Source of the DNA: Streptomyces sp. BK208
Lineage (GTDB): Bacteria; Actinomycetota; Actinomycetes; Streptomycetales; Streptomycetaceae
NCBI RefSeq assembly: GCF_004364245.1
Contig: NZ_SOAV01000001.1
Location: forward strand, 966,684-1,030,683
Length of the DNA: 64,000 nucleotides
Direction of reading: 5' to 3'
The notes under the pieces are model-generated. The model was not told where the DNA came from, made no database searches, and saw only the letters and a program-made list of their open reading frames with translations. Shown here piece by piece: positions 55,150-64,000 of the stretch. Position numbers and translations under genes: made by a program. Position 1 is the first letter of the stretch. Every line of letters begins with the position of its first letter.

Positions 55150-56550
55150 ATGAGTCAGACATCCGGCAACCCGCCCAGACGCCGGCCGCTGCGCCGGGCG
55201 CTGGTGGCCGTCGTCGGCACGCTCGGCCTCGCCGCGGCGGCGACGACCGTCACGAGTCCGTCGGCGGGCGCGGCCGTGCCCCCTCCCCCGACCGGCTGGA
55301 CGCAGGTCTTCGCCGACGACTTCGGCGGCGCGGCCGGCTCCGGCGTGAACACGTCCAACTGGCAGTACGACACCGGCACCTCGTACCCCGGAGGTCCGGC
55401 GAACTGGGGCACCGGCGAGATCGAGACGATGACGTCGTCCACGGACAACGTCTCCCTGGACGGCAGCGGCAACCTGCGCATCACCCCGCGGCGCGACGGC
55501 GCCGGCAACTGGACCTCGGGCCGCATCGCCACCAGGCGCGCCGACTTCGAACCCCCGGCCGGCGGCAGACTGCGCGTGGAGGCCCGCATCCAGGTCCCGA
55601 ACGTCACCGGGTCCGCGGCCAAGGGCTACTGGCCGGCGTTCTGGATGCTCGGCGCGCCCTACCGGGGCAACTACTGGAACTGGCCCGGGGTGGGCGAGAT
55701 CGACATCATGGAGAACACCCAGGGCCTCAACACCGTCTGGTCCACGCTGCACTGCGGCACCTCGCCCGGTGGTCCCTGCAACGAGACCAGCGGCATCGGC
55801 GGCAACACCCCGTGTCCCGGGACGACGTGCCAGGCAGGCTTCCACACCTACGGGGTGGAGTGGGACCGCTCGGCGAGCGTCGAGGAGATCCGCTTCTCCG
55901 TCGACGGCAACAACTTCCACACCGTCCGCGAGAACCAGGTCGACGCGACGACGTGGGCGAACGCCACGAACCACGGCTACTTCATCATCCTGAACGTCGC
56001 GATGGGCGGCGGCTTCCCTGACGCCTTCGGCGGCGGCCCGGACGGCGGCACCCAGCCCGGCCACTCCATGCTCGTGGACTACGTCCAGGTGCTGTCGGCC
56101 GGTGGGAGCGGTACCACGCCGCCCCCGACGGGCGGTGACCGCGACGCGTACGGCACTGTCGAGGCGGAGTCGTACGACGCGCAGTCCGGCACGATGACCG
56201 AGGGCAGTTCGGACTCGGGCGGCGGGAGCAACCTCGGCGCCCTCGCCAACGGCGACTGGGCGCAGTACAAGGGCGTCGACTTCGGTTCGAGCGGGGCGAC
56301 GCAGTTCAAGGCCCGGGTGGCCGGCGGCGCGGCCGCCGGGGTCAGCGGACTGGTCGAGGTGCGCCTGGACAGCCGCGGCAACGCGCCGGTCGGCAGCTTC
56401 GCCGTGGGCAACACGGGCGGCTGGCAGTCGTGGCGCACGATCCCGGCGAACATCGCCAGGGTGACGGGCACGCACGACGTGTACCTCACCTTCACCAGCG
56501 GCCAGCCCGCCGACTTCGTGAACGTGAACTGGTTCAGCTTCGGCCACTGA
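55150..56550 (+). CDS. Secreted GH16 endo-beta-1,3-glucanase with C-terminal CBM6
   Basis: The 466-residue protein has a signal peptide (PLRRALVAVVGTLGLAAAATTV, cleavage near AGA). A GH16 laminarinase-type domain follows (about 45-315) with catalytic motif GEIDIMENTQG and aromatic cleft residues in GYWPAFWMLGAPY. Then come a short linker (GSGTTPPPTGGD) and a CBM6 (about 335-466: GTVEAESYDAQSGTMTEG to FVNVNWFSFGH). It should degrade fungal or plant beta-1,3-glucan. The CBM6 strongly resembles that of the CBM6-DUF1996 protein at 36096. The ATG at 55150 follows GAGAGGCG. A palindromic LacI/CebR-type operator precedes it. Confidence 0.93.
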   Translation: MSQTSGNPPRRRPLRRALVAVVGTLGLAAAATTVTSPSAGAAVPPPPTGWTQVFADDFGGAAGSGVNTSNWQYDTGTSYPGGPANWGTGEIETMTSSTDNVSLDGSGNLRITPRRDGAGNWTSGRIATRRADFEPPAGGRLRVEARIQVPNVTGSAAKGYWPAFWMLGAPYRGNYWNWPGVGEIDIMENTQGLNTVWSTLHCGTSPGGPCNETSGIGGNTPCPGTTCQAGFHTYGVEWDRSASVEEIRFSVDGNNFHTVRENQVDATTWANATNHGYFIILNVAMGGGFPDAFGGGPDGGTQPGHSMLVDYVQVLSAGGSGTTPPPTGGDRDAYGTVEAESYDAQSGTMTEGSSDSGGGSNLGALANGDWAQYKGVDFGSSGATQFKARVAGGAAAGVSGLVEVRLDSRGNAPVGSFAVGNTGGWQSWRTIPANIARVTGTHDVYLTFTSGQPADFVNVNWFSFGH

Positions 56551-56576
56551 GCGGGGACCGGCCCCCGCAGGAGGGC

Positions 56577-56607
56577 GGAGGGGCTCCACACACCGTGGGG
56601 CCCCTCC
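56577..56607. terminator. Terminator hairpin between convergent GH16 and AraC genes
   Basis: A 13-bp stem (56577-56589 with 56595-56607, one G-T pair) and 5-nt loop follow the GH16 stop by 26 bp. It probably serves both convergent transcripts. The bases 56608-56677 are a GCGGG-rich low-complexity run. Confidence 0.75.
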
Positions 56608-56677
56608 GTCGCGTCCGGGCCCGGGTGCGGGTCCGGAGGCGCACGCGGATGCGGACGCGGGTGCGGGCCCGGTCCGC

Positions 56678-57583
56678 TCAGCGCAGCTCGGCCCGGAAGG
56701 CCGCCGGCGTCTGGTCGGTGTGCTGCTGGAAGAACTTGGAGAAGTTCGCCGCGTCCGGGAAGCCGACGGCCGCGCCCACCCGGCCGATCGGCATCTCGGT
56801 GTGGGCGAGCAGCCTTTTGGCCTCCAGGACCACGCGCTTGTCGATGAACCCCTTGGGCGTCTCGCCGGTCGCGGCGCGCACCGCGCGGACGAGGGTGCGG
56901 CGGGAGTAACCGAGCGCGTCGGCGTAGGCACTGACGCTGTGATTGGTGGCGAACCCGCGCTCCACCGCGTCCCGGAAGAGGGTGAAGGTGCTGTCGCCCG
57001 GCGCGTCCGCCCGCCCTTCCCGCGCCGCGCGGGCGGAACTCGCCGCGAGATGGGCCAGGCGCAGCAGGAACGCGGACAGCGTGTGGCGCAGTACGGCGGT
57101 GTGCAGGCTCAGCGGGAGTGTCGTCGCGTCCTCGTACTCGCGCCGCAACTGGTCGAGGGCCGCCGTGAGTCCGGCGAGCCGCGCCTCGTCGGGGCGGAGC
57201 AGGGGCGGCAGGTCGTACCGGTAGAGACCGGTGGCTTCCACCGTCGCGCGGGGCAGGAAGCCGGGCTGCATGGTGAGCACCGTTCCGCGGTACTCGCCCT
57301 CCGGCGCGAAGCGGTGGACCTGGCCGGGACGGATCCACAGCAGATCGCCGGCCGACGCCTCGTACTCGGCGAAGTCGATCATGTGCCGGACGGGGCCGCC
57401 GGTGAAGAGCATGACGACGTGGAAGTCGATGCGGTGCACGCGGTGCAGCGGGGCGTGCGCGTGCCAGGTGCGGCCGGCGCCCATGGGCCCGACCTGCATG
57501 CCGACGCCGAGGAGGCTGAGATCGACCGGAAAGGGGAATGTTCTGATCCCGTCGCCGCCGCCTTGGTTTCTTTCGTGCGTCAT
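56678..57583 (-). CDS. AraC-family transcriptional regulator
   Basis: The 301-residue protein has an N-terminal cupin-like sensor domain (about 15-165: RIDFHVVMLFTGGPVRHMIDF, GDLLWIRPGQVHRF) and two C-terminal AraC helix-turn-helices (about 205-300: VSAYADALGYSRRTLVRAVR and IGRVGAAVGFPDAANFSKFFQQHTDQTPAAFR). The ligand could be a sugar or aromatic compound. The ATG at 57583 follows AAAAGGAC. It is divergent from the tkt operon, with a small AT-rich palindrome between (57672-57686), and may regulate pentose-phosphate genes. Confidence 0.9.
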   Translation of the reverse strand: MTHERNQGGGDGIRTFPFPVDLSLLGVGMQVGPMGAGRTWHAHAPLHRVHRIDFHVVMLFTGGPVRHMIDFAEYEASAGDLLWIRPGQVHRFAPEGEYRGTVLTMQPGFLPRATVEATGLYRYDLPPLLRPDEARLAGLTAALDQLRREYEDATTLPLSLHTAVLRHTLSAFLLRLAHLAASSARAAREGRADAPGDSTFTLFRDAVERGFATNHSVSAYADALGYSRRTLVRAVRAATGETPKGFIDKRVVLEAKRLLAHTEMPIGRVGAAVGFPDAANFSKFFQQHTDQTPAAFRAELR

Positions 57584-57671
57584 GTCCTTTTCGTACCGTC
57601 CCGCCCGTGCGCCCCCTGGCGGGGCGTGTCCCAGTTTCACCACAGGCTGGCACACCACGACCTTCACTCCA

Positions 57672-57686
57672 AAAAGTCAGACTTTT
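57672..57686. promoter_or_regulatory. AT-rich palindrome between araC-type gene and tkt
   Basis: AAAAGT-CAG-ACTTTT is a 6-bp inverted repeat with a 3-bp centre in a run that is strikingly AT-rich for this genome (57670-57692). It lies 54 bp before the tkt start and 89 bp from the AraC-type start, so it could be an operator or part of the tkt promoter. Confidence 0.45.
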
Positions 57687-57739
57687 AAGTTTGAACGCGT
57701 CAGACCAGCTACTTCGCTCCGATCGAGGATTTCTTGAAG

Positions 57740-59824
57740 ATGAGCACGCAGACAGTGGACAGCGCGGACCGCTTCGAATGGACCGAGGCCGACCGGCGTG
57801 CCGTCGACACCGCCCGGGTCCTGGCGGCCGACGCGGTGCAGAAGGTCGGCAACGGCCACCCGGGGACGGCGATGGCCCTCGCTCCGGCGGCGTACACGAT
57901 CTTTCAGAAGGTGATGCGTCACGACCCCGCCGACCCCGAGTGGACCGGCCGTGACCGCTTCGTCCTCTCGCCGGGCCACACCTCGCTGACCCTCTACACC
58001 CAGCTCTTCCTCGCCGGGTACGAGGTGGAGCTGGACGACCTCAAGGCCTTCCGCACGCACGGTTCGAAGACGCCGGGCCACCCGGAGTACGGGCACACGG
58101 CGGGCGTGGAGACCACCACGGGGCCGCTGGGCCAGGGCGTGGCCAACGCGGTGGGCATGGCGATGGCCGCCCGCTACGAGCGTGGCCTGTTCGACCCCGA
58201 TGCCGCCGAGGGCGAGTCCCCCTTCGACCACACCGTCTGGGCGATCGTCTCCGACGGCGACCTCCAGGAGGGCGTCTCCGCCGAGGCGTCGTCCCTCGCC
58301 GGTCACCAGAAGCTGGGCAATCTGGTCTTCCTCTACGACGACAACCACATCTCGATCGAGGGCGACACCGTGACCGCGTTCTCCGAGGACGTGCTGAAGC
58401 GCTACGAGGCCTACGGCTGGCACACGCAGCGCATCGAGCCCGCCGAGAGCGGTGACGTCGACGTGCACGCGCTGCACGCGGCGCTCACCGCGGCGAAGGC
58501 CGAGACCGGGCGCCCCTCCATCATCGCCATGCGCACGATCATCGCGTGGCCCGCCCCGAACGCGCGCAACACCGAGGCCTCGCACGGCTCCGCCCTCGGC
58601 GAGGAGGAGGTCGCCGCCACCAAGCGCCTCCTCGGCTTCGACCCGGAGCGGTCGTTCGAGGTGGCCGACGAGGTCCTCGCCCACACCCGCCGGGCCCTGG
58701 ACCGCGGCGCCGAGGCGCACGCCGCCTGGGACAAGCGCATCGCCGCCTGGCGCGACGCCGCTCCCGAGCGTGCGGCGCTGTTCGACCGCGTGGTCGCCGG
58801 CCGGCTGCCCGAGGGCTGGGAGGAGGCCCTGCCGGTGTTCGAGACCGGCAAGGCGGTCGCCACCCGCGCCGCCTCCGGCAAGGTCCTCCAGGCCCTCGGC
58901 CCGGTGCTGCCCGAACTGTGGGGCGGCTCCGCCGACCTCGCCGGTTCCAACAACACCACCATCGACAAGAACAGCTCCTTCCTCCCCGAGGGCAACCCGC
59001 TGCCCGGCGCCGACCCGTACGGCCGCACCGTGCACTTCGGCATCCGCGAGTTCTCCATGGCCGCCGAGATGAACGGCATCGCGCTGCACGGCAACACGCG
59101 GATCTACGGCGGCACCTTCCTGGTCTTCTCCGACTACATGCGCAACGCGGTGCGCATGTCCGCGCTGATGCAGCTGCCGGTGACGTACGTGTGGACGCAC
59201 GACTCCGTCGGCCTGGGCGAGGACGGCCCCACTCACCAGCCGGTCGAGCACCTCGCCGCGCTGCGCGCCGTCCCCGGACTGAACGTGGTCCGCCCGGCCG
59301 ACGCCAACGAGACCGCGACCGTGTGGGCCGAGATCCTCCGGCGCCACTCCACCCACCCCGCGCCGCACGGCCTCGCCCTCACCCGGCAGGGCGTGCCGAC
59401 CTACGCCCCGAACCCGGACGCGGCGCGCGGCGGGTACGTCCTCGCCGAGGCGTCCACCGGCACCCCCGACGTCGTCCTGATCGCCACCGGCTCCGAGGTC
59501 CGGCTCGCGATGGCCGCTCGGGAGGCGCTGGAGGCGGAGGGCACCGCCACGCGGGTGGTGTCGATGCCGTCCGTGGAGTGGTTCGAGGAGCAGCCCCCCG
59601 CGTACCGCGAGAGCGTGCTGCCGCCCTCCGTGCGGGCCCGGGTGGCCGTGGAGGCCGGGATCGGTCTGACCTGGCACAAGTACGTCGGTGACGCGGGCCG
59701 CATCGTCTCCCTGGAGCACTTCGGCGCCTCCGCCGACGCCGAGACCCTGTTCACCGAGTTCGGCTTCACCGCCGAGCACGTGGCCGCCGCCGCCAGGGAG
59801 TCCCTGGCCGCCGCCCGCGGCTGA
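57740..59824 (+). CDS. tkt: Transketolase
   Basis: The 694-residue enzyme transfers two-carbon units between ketose and aldose phosphates in the non-oxidative pentose phosphate pathway, using thiamine diphosphate. The ThDP motif is [33 protein letters not shown] (GDG to N). Catalytic His residues are in [11 protein letters not shown] and [11 protein letters not shown], and the pyrimidine-domain segment is [19 protein letters not shown]. The ATG at 57740 is preferred over an in-frame TTG at 57734; GAGGA lies upstream. It begins a tightly packed operon with tal, zwf, opcA and pgi. A second transketolase elsewhere is likely, as in S. coelicolor, which has two such clusters. Confidence 0.96.
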   Translation: MSTQTVDSADRFEWTEADRRAVDTARVLAADAVQKVGNGHPGTAMALAPAAYTIFQKVMRHDPADPEWTGRDRFVLSPGHTSLTLYTQLFLAGYEVELDDLKAFRTHGSKTPGHPEYGHTAGVETTTGPLGQGVANAVGMAMAARYERGLFDPDAAEGESPFDHTVWAIVSDGDLQEGVSAEASSLAGHQKLGNLVFLYDDNHISIEGDTVTAFSEDVLKRYEAYGWHTQRIEPAESGDVDVHALHAALTAAKAETGRPSIIAMRTIIAWPAPNARNTEASHGSALGEEEVAATKRLLGFDPERSFEVADEVLAHTRRALDRGAEAHAAWDKRIAAWRDAAPERAALFDRVVAGRLPEGWEEALPVFETGKAVATRAASGKVLQALGPVLPELWGGSADLAGSNNTTIDKNSSFLPEGNPLPGADPYGRTVHFGIREFSMAAEMNGIALHGNTRIYGGTFLVFSDYMRNAVRMSALMQLPVTYVWTHDSVGLGEDGPTHQPVEHLAALRAVPGLNVVRPADANETATVWAEILRRHSTHPAPHGLALTRQGVPTYAPNPDAARGGYVLAEASTGTPDVVLIATGSEVRLAMAAREALEAEGTATRVVSMPSVEWFEEQPPAYRESVLPPSVRARVAVEAGIGLTWHKYVGDAGRIVSLEHFGASADAETLFTEFGFTAEHVAAAARESLAAARG

Positions 59825-59853
59825 GCCCACCCCCTGCGAAGCAGAAAGAGAAG

Positions 59854-60999
59854 ATGATCACTGTGACCGAAGCAACCGCGACAGCGGGAGCGCTGCAGCG
59901 CCTGGCCGACCAGGGCGTGTCCGTCTGGCTGGACGACCTGTCGCGGCGGCGGATCGAGTCCGGCAACCTCGCCGAGCTGATCAGGACGAGGAACGTCGTC
60001 GGCGTCACCACCAACCCCTCGATCTTCCAGGCCGCCATAGGCTCCGGCGAGGGCTACGAGGAGCAGCTCGCCGACCTCGCCACCCGGGCCGTGACCGTCG
60101 ACGAGGCGGTCCGCATGATGACCACCGCCGACGTCCGCGCCGCCGCCGACGTGCTGCGCGAGGTGTACGACGCGACCGGCGGGCGGGACGGCCGGGTCTC
60201 GATCGAGGTCGACCCCCGCCTCGCCCACGACACCCGGGCCACCGTCGCCGAGGCGCGTCAGCTGGCCTGGCTGGTCGACCGCCCCAACGTGATGATCAAG
60301 ATCCCGGCGACGAAGGCCGGTCTCCCGGCGATCACCGAGGTCGTCGGCGCCGGCATCAGCGTCAACGTCACCCTGATCTTCTCCCTGGAGCGCTACCGCG
60401 AGGTCATGGACGCCTACCTCGCCGGACTGGAGAAGGCCCGGGCGGCCGGGATCGACCTGGCCGGCATCCACTCGGTCGCGTCCTTCTTCGTCTCCCGCGT
60501 CGACAGCGAGATCGACAAGCGCCTGACGCTGCTGGGCACGGACGAGGCGCTCGCGCTGCGCGGAAGGGCCGCGCTGGCCAACGCGCGCCTGGCCTACGAG
60601 GCGTACGAGCAGGTCTTCGCGGGCGACCGCTTCACCGCCCTCGCGGGCGCGCGCGCCAACCCCCAGCGGCCCCTGTGGGCCTCCACCGGGGTGAAGGACC
60701 CGGCATTCCGGGACACCCTGTACGTGGAGGAGCTGGTCGCTCCCGGCACCGTGAACACGATGCCGGAGGCCACCCTGGAAGCCGCCGCCGATCACGGCGA
60801 CGTCCGGGGTGACACGGTCACCGGCGGGTACGCGCAGGCCCGGGCGGACCTCGCAGCCGTGGAGCGGCTCGGCGTGCCGTACGACGAGGTGGTGGAGCAG
60901 TTGGAGCGAGAGGGCGTGGCGAAGTTCGAGGCGGCCTGGGACGACCTGCTCGCCGCCGTGACGAAGTCCCTCGACAGCAAGGGAGTTGACGGGGAATGA
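59854..60999 (+). CDS. tal: Transaldolase
   Basis: The 381-residue enzyme moves three-carbon units from sedoheptulose 7-phosphate to glyceraldehyde 3-phosphate through a Schiff base. The Schiff-base lysine is in [15 protein letters not shown] (about residue 150); [15 protein letters not shown] near the N-terminus and [27 protein letters not shown] are the other conserved blocks. The size is that of the long actinobacterial type. The ATG at 59854 is 29 bp after tkt; an in-frame GTG at 59863 is an alternative. Its stop overlaps the ATG of zwf (ATGA). Confidence 0.95.
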   Translation: MITVTEATATAGALQRLADQGVSVWLDDLSRRRIESGNLAELIRTRNVVGVTTNPSIFQAAIGSGEGYEEQLADLATRAVTVDEAVRMMTTADVRAAADVLREVYDATGGRDGRVSIEVDPRLAHDTRATVAEARQLAWLVDRPNVMIKIPATKAGLPAITEVVGAGISVNVTLIFSLERYREVMDAYLAGLEKARAAGIDLAGIHSVASFFVSRVDSEIDKRLTLLGTDEALALRGRAALANARLAYEAYEQVFAGDRFTALAGARANPQRPLWASTGVKDPAFRDTLYVEELVAPGTVNTMPEATLEAAADHGDVRGDTVTGGYAQARADLAAVERLGVPYDEVVEQLEREGVAKFEAAWDDLLAAVTKSLDSKGVDGE

Positions 61000-62774
61000 G
61001 CGAGGAGCTTCCCGCTACGGCGGTCCAGGAGACCAAGGCGACGAAGGAAGCCGAGGAAGCCCGGACGGCCCAGGAGGCGGCGGGACCGCCGCCGGCCGAG
61101 GAGGCCGGGCAGTCCCGCGCCGCGGGAGCGGCGAAGGCGGCCGGCGCGGCCAAGGCATCCCGGAGCGCGAAGAAGACCGGGACGGCCCGCGCCGCCAAGG
61201 GAGCGAAGGGCAAGGGCACCGAGGGGAAGGGCGTCGAGCCGGTGGCACCGCTCGACTGGAGCAACCCGCTGCGCGATCCCCAGGACCGCCGCCTGCCCCG
61301 TATCGCGGGCCCCTCCGGGCTGGTCATCTTCGGTGTCACCGGCGACCTGTCCCGCCGCAAGCTGATGCCGGCCGTGTACGACCTGGCCAACCGCGGCCTG
61401 CTGCCGCCGGGCTTCTCGCTGGTCGGCTTCGCCCGCCGGGACTGGGAGGACCAGGACTTCGCCCAGGTGGTGCACGACGCGGTCAGGGAGCACGCGCGCA
61501 CGCCGTTCCGCGAGGAGGTCTGGCAGCAGCTCTCCGAGGGCATGCGGTTCATCCCGGGTGACTTCGACGACGACAACGCGTTCGAGGAGCTGCGCAAGGC
61601 CGTGGAGGAGCTGGACTCCTCCCGCGGCACCAGCGGCAACTACGCCTTCTATCTCTCCGTGCCGCCGAAGTTCTTCCCGAAGGTCGTGCAGCAGCTCAAG
61701 AAGCACGGGCTGACCGACGCACCGGACGGCTCCTGGCGGCGGGCGGTGATCGAGAAGCCGTTCGGGCACGACCTGGACAGCGCCCGCGACCTGAACGCCC
61801 TGGTCCACGAGGTGTTCGACCCGGAGCAGGTCTTCCGGATCGACCACTACCTGGGCAAGGAGACGGTGCAGAACATCCTGGCGCTGCGCTTCGCCAACCA
61901 GATGTACGAGCCGATCTGGAACCGGTCCTACGTGGACCACGTGCAGATCACCATGGCCGAGGACATCGGCATCGGCGGCCGGGCCGGCTACTACGACGGC
62001 ATCGGCGCGGCGCGCGACGTCATCCAGAACCACCTGCTCCAGCTGATGGCCCTGACCGCGATGGAGGAGCCCGCCTCCTTCGACGCGCCGTCGCTGCTCA
62101 CCGAGAAGCTGAAGGTGCTGCGGGCCGTGCGGCTGCCGGAGGAGCTGGGCGAGCACACCGTGCGCGGACAGTACGCGGGCGGCTGGCAGGGCGGCGCGCA
62201 GGTGCCCGGATACCTGGAGGAGGAGGGCATCGACCCGGCCTCCACGACCGACACCTACGCGGCCATCAAGCTGGGCATCGACAACCGCCGCTGGGCGGGC
62301 GTCCCCTTCTACCTGCGCACCGGCAAGCGCCTGGGCCGCCGGGTCACCGAGATCGCGGTGGTCTTCCAGCGGGCCCCGCACTCCCCCTTCGACTCCACCG
62401 CGACGGAGGAGCTGGGCGAGAACGCGATCGTCATCCGCGTCCAGCCCGACGAGGGCATGACGGTGCGGTTCGGCTCCAAGGTGCCGGGCACGTCGATGGA
62501 GATCCGGGACGTGTCCATGGACTTCGCCTACGGCGAGTCGTTCACGGAGTCCAGCCCGGAGGCGTACGAACGGCTGATCCTGGACGTCCTTCTGGGTGAC
62601 GCCAACCTGTTCCCGCGCCACCAGGAGGTGGAAGAGTCCTGGCGGATCCTCGACCCGATCGAGGAGTACTGGGCCTCGCACGACAAGCCCGCGCAGTACG
62701 CGTCGGGCGGCTGGGGTCCGCGGGAAGCCGACGAGATGCTCGCACGAGACGGACGGAGCTGGCGCAGGCCATGA
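60996..62774 (+). CDS. zwf: Glucose-6-phosphate 1-dehydrogenase with N-terminal Ala/Lys-rich extension
   Basis: The 592-residue enzyme oxidises glucose 6-phosphate to 6-phosphogluconolactone and makes NADPH. The nucleotide motif is [21 protein letters not shown] and the active-site histidine is in [14 protein letters not shown]. Residues 1-82, before LDWSNPLRD, form a low-complexity tail rich in Ala, Lys and Glu ([20 protein letters not shown]) that ordinary homologues of about 510 residues lack. The ATG at 60996 overlaps the tal stop and no other good start occurs before the catalytic domain, so the extension is probably real. It is coupled to opcA by another ATGA overlap. Confidence 0.94.
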   Translation: MSEELPATAVQETKATKEAEEARTAQEAAGPPPAEEAGQSRAAGAAKAAGAAKASRSAKKTGTARAAKGAKGKGTEGKGVEPVAPLDWSNPLRDPQDRRLPRIAGPSGLVIFGVTGDLSRRKLMPAVYDLANRGLLPPGFSLVGFARRDWEDQDFAQVVHDAVREHARTPFREEVWQQLSEGMRFIPGDFDDDNAFEELRKAVEELDSSRGTSGNYAFYLSVPPKFFPKVVQQLKKHGLTDAPDGSWRRAVIEKPFGHDLDSARDLNALVHEVFDPEQVFRIDHYLGKETVQNILALRFANQMYEPIWNRSYVDHVQITMAEDIGIGGRAGYYDGIGAARDVIQNHLLQLMALTAMEEPASFDAPSLLTEKLKVLRAVRLPEELGEHTVRGQYAGGWQGGAQVPGYLEEEGIDPASTTDTYAAIKLGIDNRRWAGVPFYLRTGKRLGRRVTEIAVVFQRAPHSPFDSTATEELGENAIVIRVQPDEGMTVRFGSKVPGTSMEIRDVSMDFAYGESFTESSPEAYERLILDVLLGDANLFPRHQEVEESWRILDPIEEYWASHDKPAQYASGGWGPREADEMLARDGRSWRRP

Positions 62775-63706
62775 GGATCGACCTGACCGACACCACGGCA
62801 AGCAAGATCAACAAGGCGCTGGTGCAGGGCCGCCGGGCCATCGGCACCCCGGCCGTGGGCATGGTGCTCACGCTGGTCATCGTCACGGACGAGGAGAACG
62901 CCTACGACGCGATCAAGGCGGCCGAGGAGGCCTCGCACGAGCACCCCTCGCGCACCCTGGTCGTCATCAAGCGCCACCCCCGCAACCTGCGCGACCGCAC
63001 CCGCTCGCACCTCGACGCCGAGGTCCGGGTCGGCTCGGAGGCCGGCACCGGTGAGACTGTCATCCTGCGCATGTACGGGGAGGTGTCCGAGCACGCCGAC
63101 TCGGTGGTGCTGCCGCTGCTGCTGCCGGACGCGCCGGTCGTCGTGTGGTGGCCGGTGGAGGCGCCGGACAACCCCGCGAAGGACCCCCTGGGCGCCCTGG
63201 CCCAGCGCCGGATCACCGACCTCTACTCGGTCGAGCGGCCGATGGAGGTCCTGGAGCGCCGGGTCCGCGCCTACGCGCCCGGTGACACCGACCTCGCCTG
63301 GACCCGGCTGACGCTGTGGCGCTCCATGCTGGCCGCGGCTCTCGACCAGGCCCGGGTGCCGGTCACCTCGGCGGTCGTGGAGGCCGAGGCGGACAACCCG
63401 GCCGCCGAGCTGCTGGCCCGCTGGCTGGAGGCCCGGCTGGCCGTCCGGGTGGAGCGGGTGGTCACCGACGGGCCGGTCGTCACCGCCGTCCGCCTGGGCA
63501 CGGCGAACGGCGAGATCGTCATCGACCGTCCCGAGGGACCGCTCGCGACGATGACCCTGCCCGGGCAGCCCCCGCGCTCCCTCGCGCTGAAGGTGCGCGC
63601 CACCTCCGAACTCATCGCCGAGGAGCTCAGGCGCCTCGACGCGGACGAGATGTACGCCGTCGCGCTGCGCGGCGAGGCCGGCAAGGAGAACCCTGTTCAT
63701 GTCTGA
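62771..63706 (+). CDS. opcA: Glucose-6-phosphate dehydrogenase assembly protein OpcA
   Basis: The 311-residue protein is found in actinobacteria and cyanobacteria next to zwf and is needed for full dehydrogenase activity, probably by promoting or redox-tuning its oligomer state. Recognisable segments are [33 protein letters not shown], the central [31 protein letters not shown], and [22 protein letters not shown]. It starts at the ATG overlapping the zwf stop by 4 bp, and its 3' end overlaps pgi by 8 bp. Confidence 0.94.
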   Translation: MRIDLTDTTASKINKALVQGRRAIGTPAVGMVLTLVIVTDEENAYDAIKAAEEASHEHPSRTLVVIKRHPRNLRDRTRSHLDAEVRVGSEAGTGETVILRMYGEVSEHADSVVLPLLLPDAPVVVWWPVEAPDNPAKDPLGALAQRRITDLYSVERPMEVLERRVRAYAPGDTDLAWTRLTLWRSMLAAALDQARVPVTSAVVEAEADNPAAELLARWLEARLAVRVERVVTDGPVVTAVRLGTANGEIVIDRPEGPLATMTLPGQPPRSLALKVRATSELIAEELRRLDADEMYAVALRGEAGKENPVHV

Positions 63707-64000
63707 CACCCCCAAGCTCGACCAGCGCCCGGAGTGGACCGCGCTCGCGGACCACAGCAAGGGGACGCTGCCCCACCCGGACCTGCGCGAGCTGTTCGCC
63801 CAGGACCCCGGGCGGGCGGAACGGTACGTCGTGCGCGTCGGCGACCTGCGCATCGACTACTCGAAGAACCTCGTCACCGACGAGACGCTGGCCCTGCTCC
63901 AGGAGCTGGCCGCCGCGACCGACGTGTTCGGGCTGCGGGACGCGATGTTCCGCGGTGAGCGGATCAACATCACCGAGGACCGGGCGGTGCTGCACACCGC
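63699..64000 (+). CDS. pgi: Glucose-6-phosphate isomerase, N-terminal part
   Basis: The first 100 residues run off the window end. The opening [31 protein letters not shown] and the [21 protein letters not shown] and [19 protein letters not shown] blocks are those of the N-terminal domain of phosphoglucose isomerase. It interconverts glucose 6-phosphate and fructose 6-phosphate, linking glycolysis with the dehydrogenase encoded upstream. The ATG at 63699 overlaps the opcA stop by 8 bp. Completeness cannot be judged. Confidence 0.92.
   Translation, partial: MSDTPKLDQRPEWTALADHSKGTLPHPDLRELFAQDPGRAERYVVRVGDLRIDYSKNLVTDETLALLQELAAATDVFGLRDAMFRGERINITEDRAVLHT

Overview
This is a high-GC actinobacterial chromosome segment, almost certainly from Streptomyces. 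Coding is dense with strong GC bias at third codon positions. It carries a WhiB-like protein, Tat-exported enzymes, rare TTA leucine codons, and a complete SapB (ram) lanthipeptide locus whose 42-residue precursor ends in the SapB core peptide. Gene order (small laccase, split LigD genes, pca operon, ram cluster, phosphopantetheinyl transferase, tkt-tal-zwf-opcA-pgi) resembles the S. coelicolor SCO67xx-SCO66xx region as I remember it. I could not align it, so the species is not assigned.

Layout. 0-5 kb: the end of an ABC-F ATPase, a DDAH hydrolase, an acyl-ACP desaturase behind three phased palindromes, a WhiB-like regulator, a two-domain VOC protein and a LacI regulator. 5.2-5.4 kb: a non-coding 29-bp minisatellite. 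5.4-11.3 kb: a two-domain laccase divergent from a coupled pair of exported proteins (ThuA/sorbosone dehydrogenase; cupredoxin/DUF1080), possibly an extracellular redox module. 11.4-14.1 kb: separate LigD-type polymerase and ligase genes around a small membrane protein. 14-16.5 kb: a zinc alcohol dehydrogenase and a DUF3048 lipoprotein. 16.5-23.7 kb: pcaV and the protocatechuate operon pcaIJFHGBL, with two PcaV-type operators and coupled, often non-ATG, starts. 23.7-32.7 kb: a LuxR-LAL-like ATPase without its DNA-binding domain, a DUF2510 membrane protein, a TetR regulator behind an 18-bp inverted repeat, a PAP2 enzyme with a DMT transporter, and a Tat phospholipase C.

32.9-39.4 kb: a LacI regulator divergent from a GH16 beta-glucanase with CebR-like operators and a TTA codon, then CBM6-DUF1996, DUF305 and MFS genes. 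40.1-47.5 kb: the ram cluster, ramR (with TTA) facing ramCSAB, with a hairpin between ramS and ramA. 47.8-52.8 kb: an MmyB-like/EspR-like divergent pair, a small orphan, an Sfp-type PPTase, a metallophosphoesterase and an ATP-grasp ligase. 52.8-56.6 kb: a GH4 glycosidase, two decayed gene fragments, and a second GH16 glucanase with the same operator-promoter layout as the first. 56.7-64 kb: an AraC regulator divergent from the pentose-phosphate operon tkt-tal-zwf-opcA-pgi, cut off by the window end.

Themes: secreted polysaccharide attack under LacI/CebR-type control, aromatic catabolism, aerial growth (SapB) probably dependent on bldA, and NADPH supply. I saw no tRNA, rRNA, CRISPR array or intact insertion sequence. 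The most unusual items are the laccase/dehydrogenase/cupredoxin locus, the paired GH16 operators, the DNA-binding-less LAL protein, the minisatellite and the repeat-expanded ram proteins.
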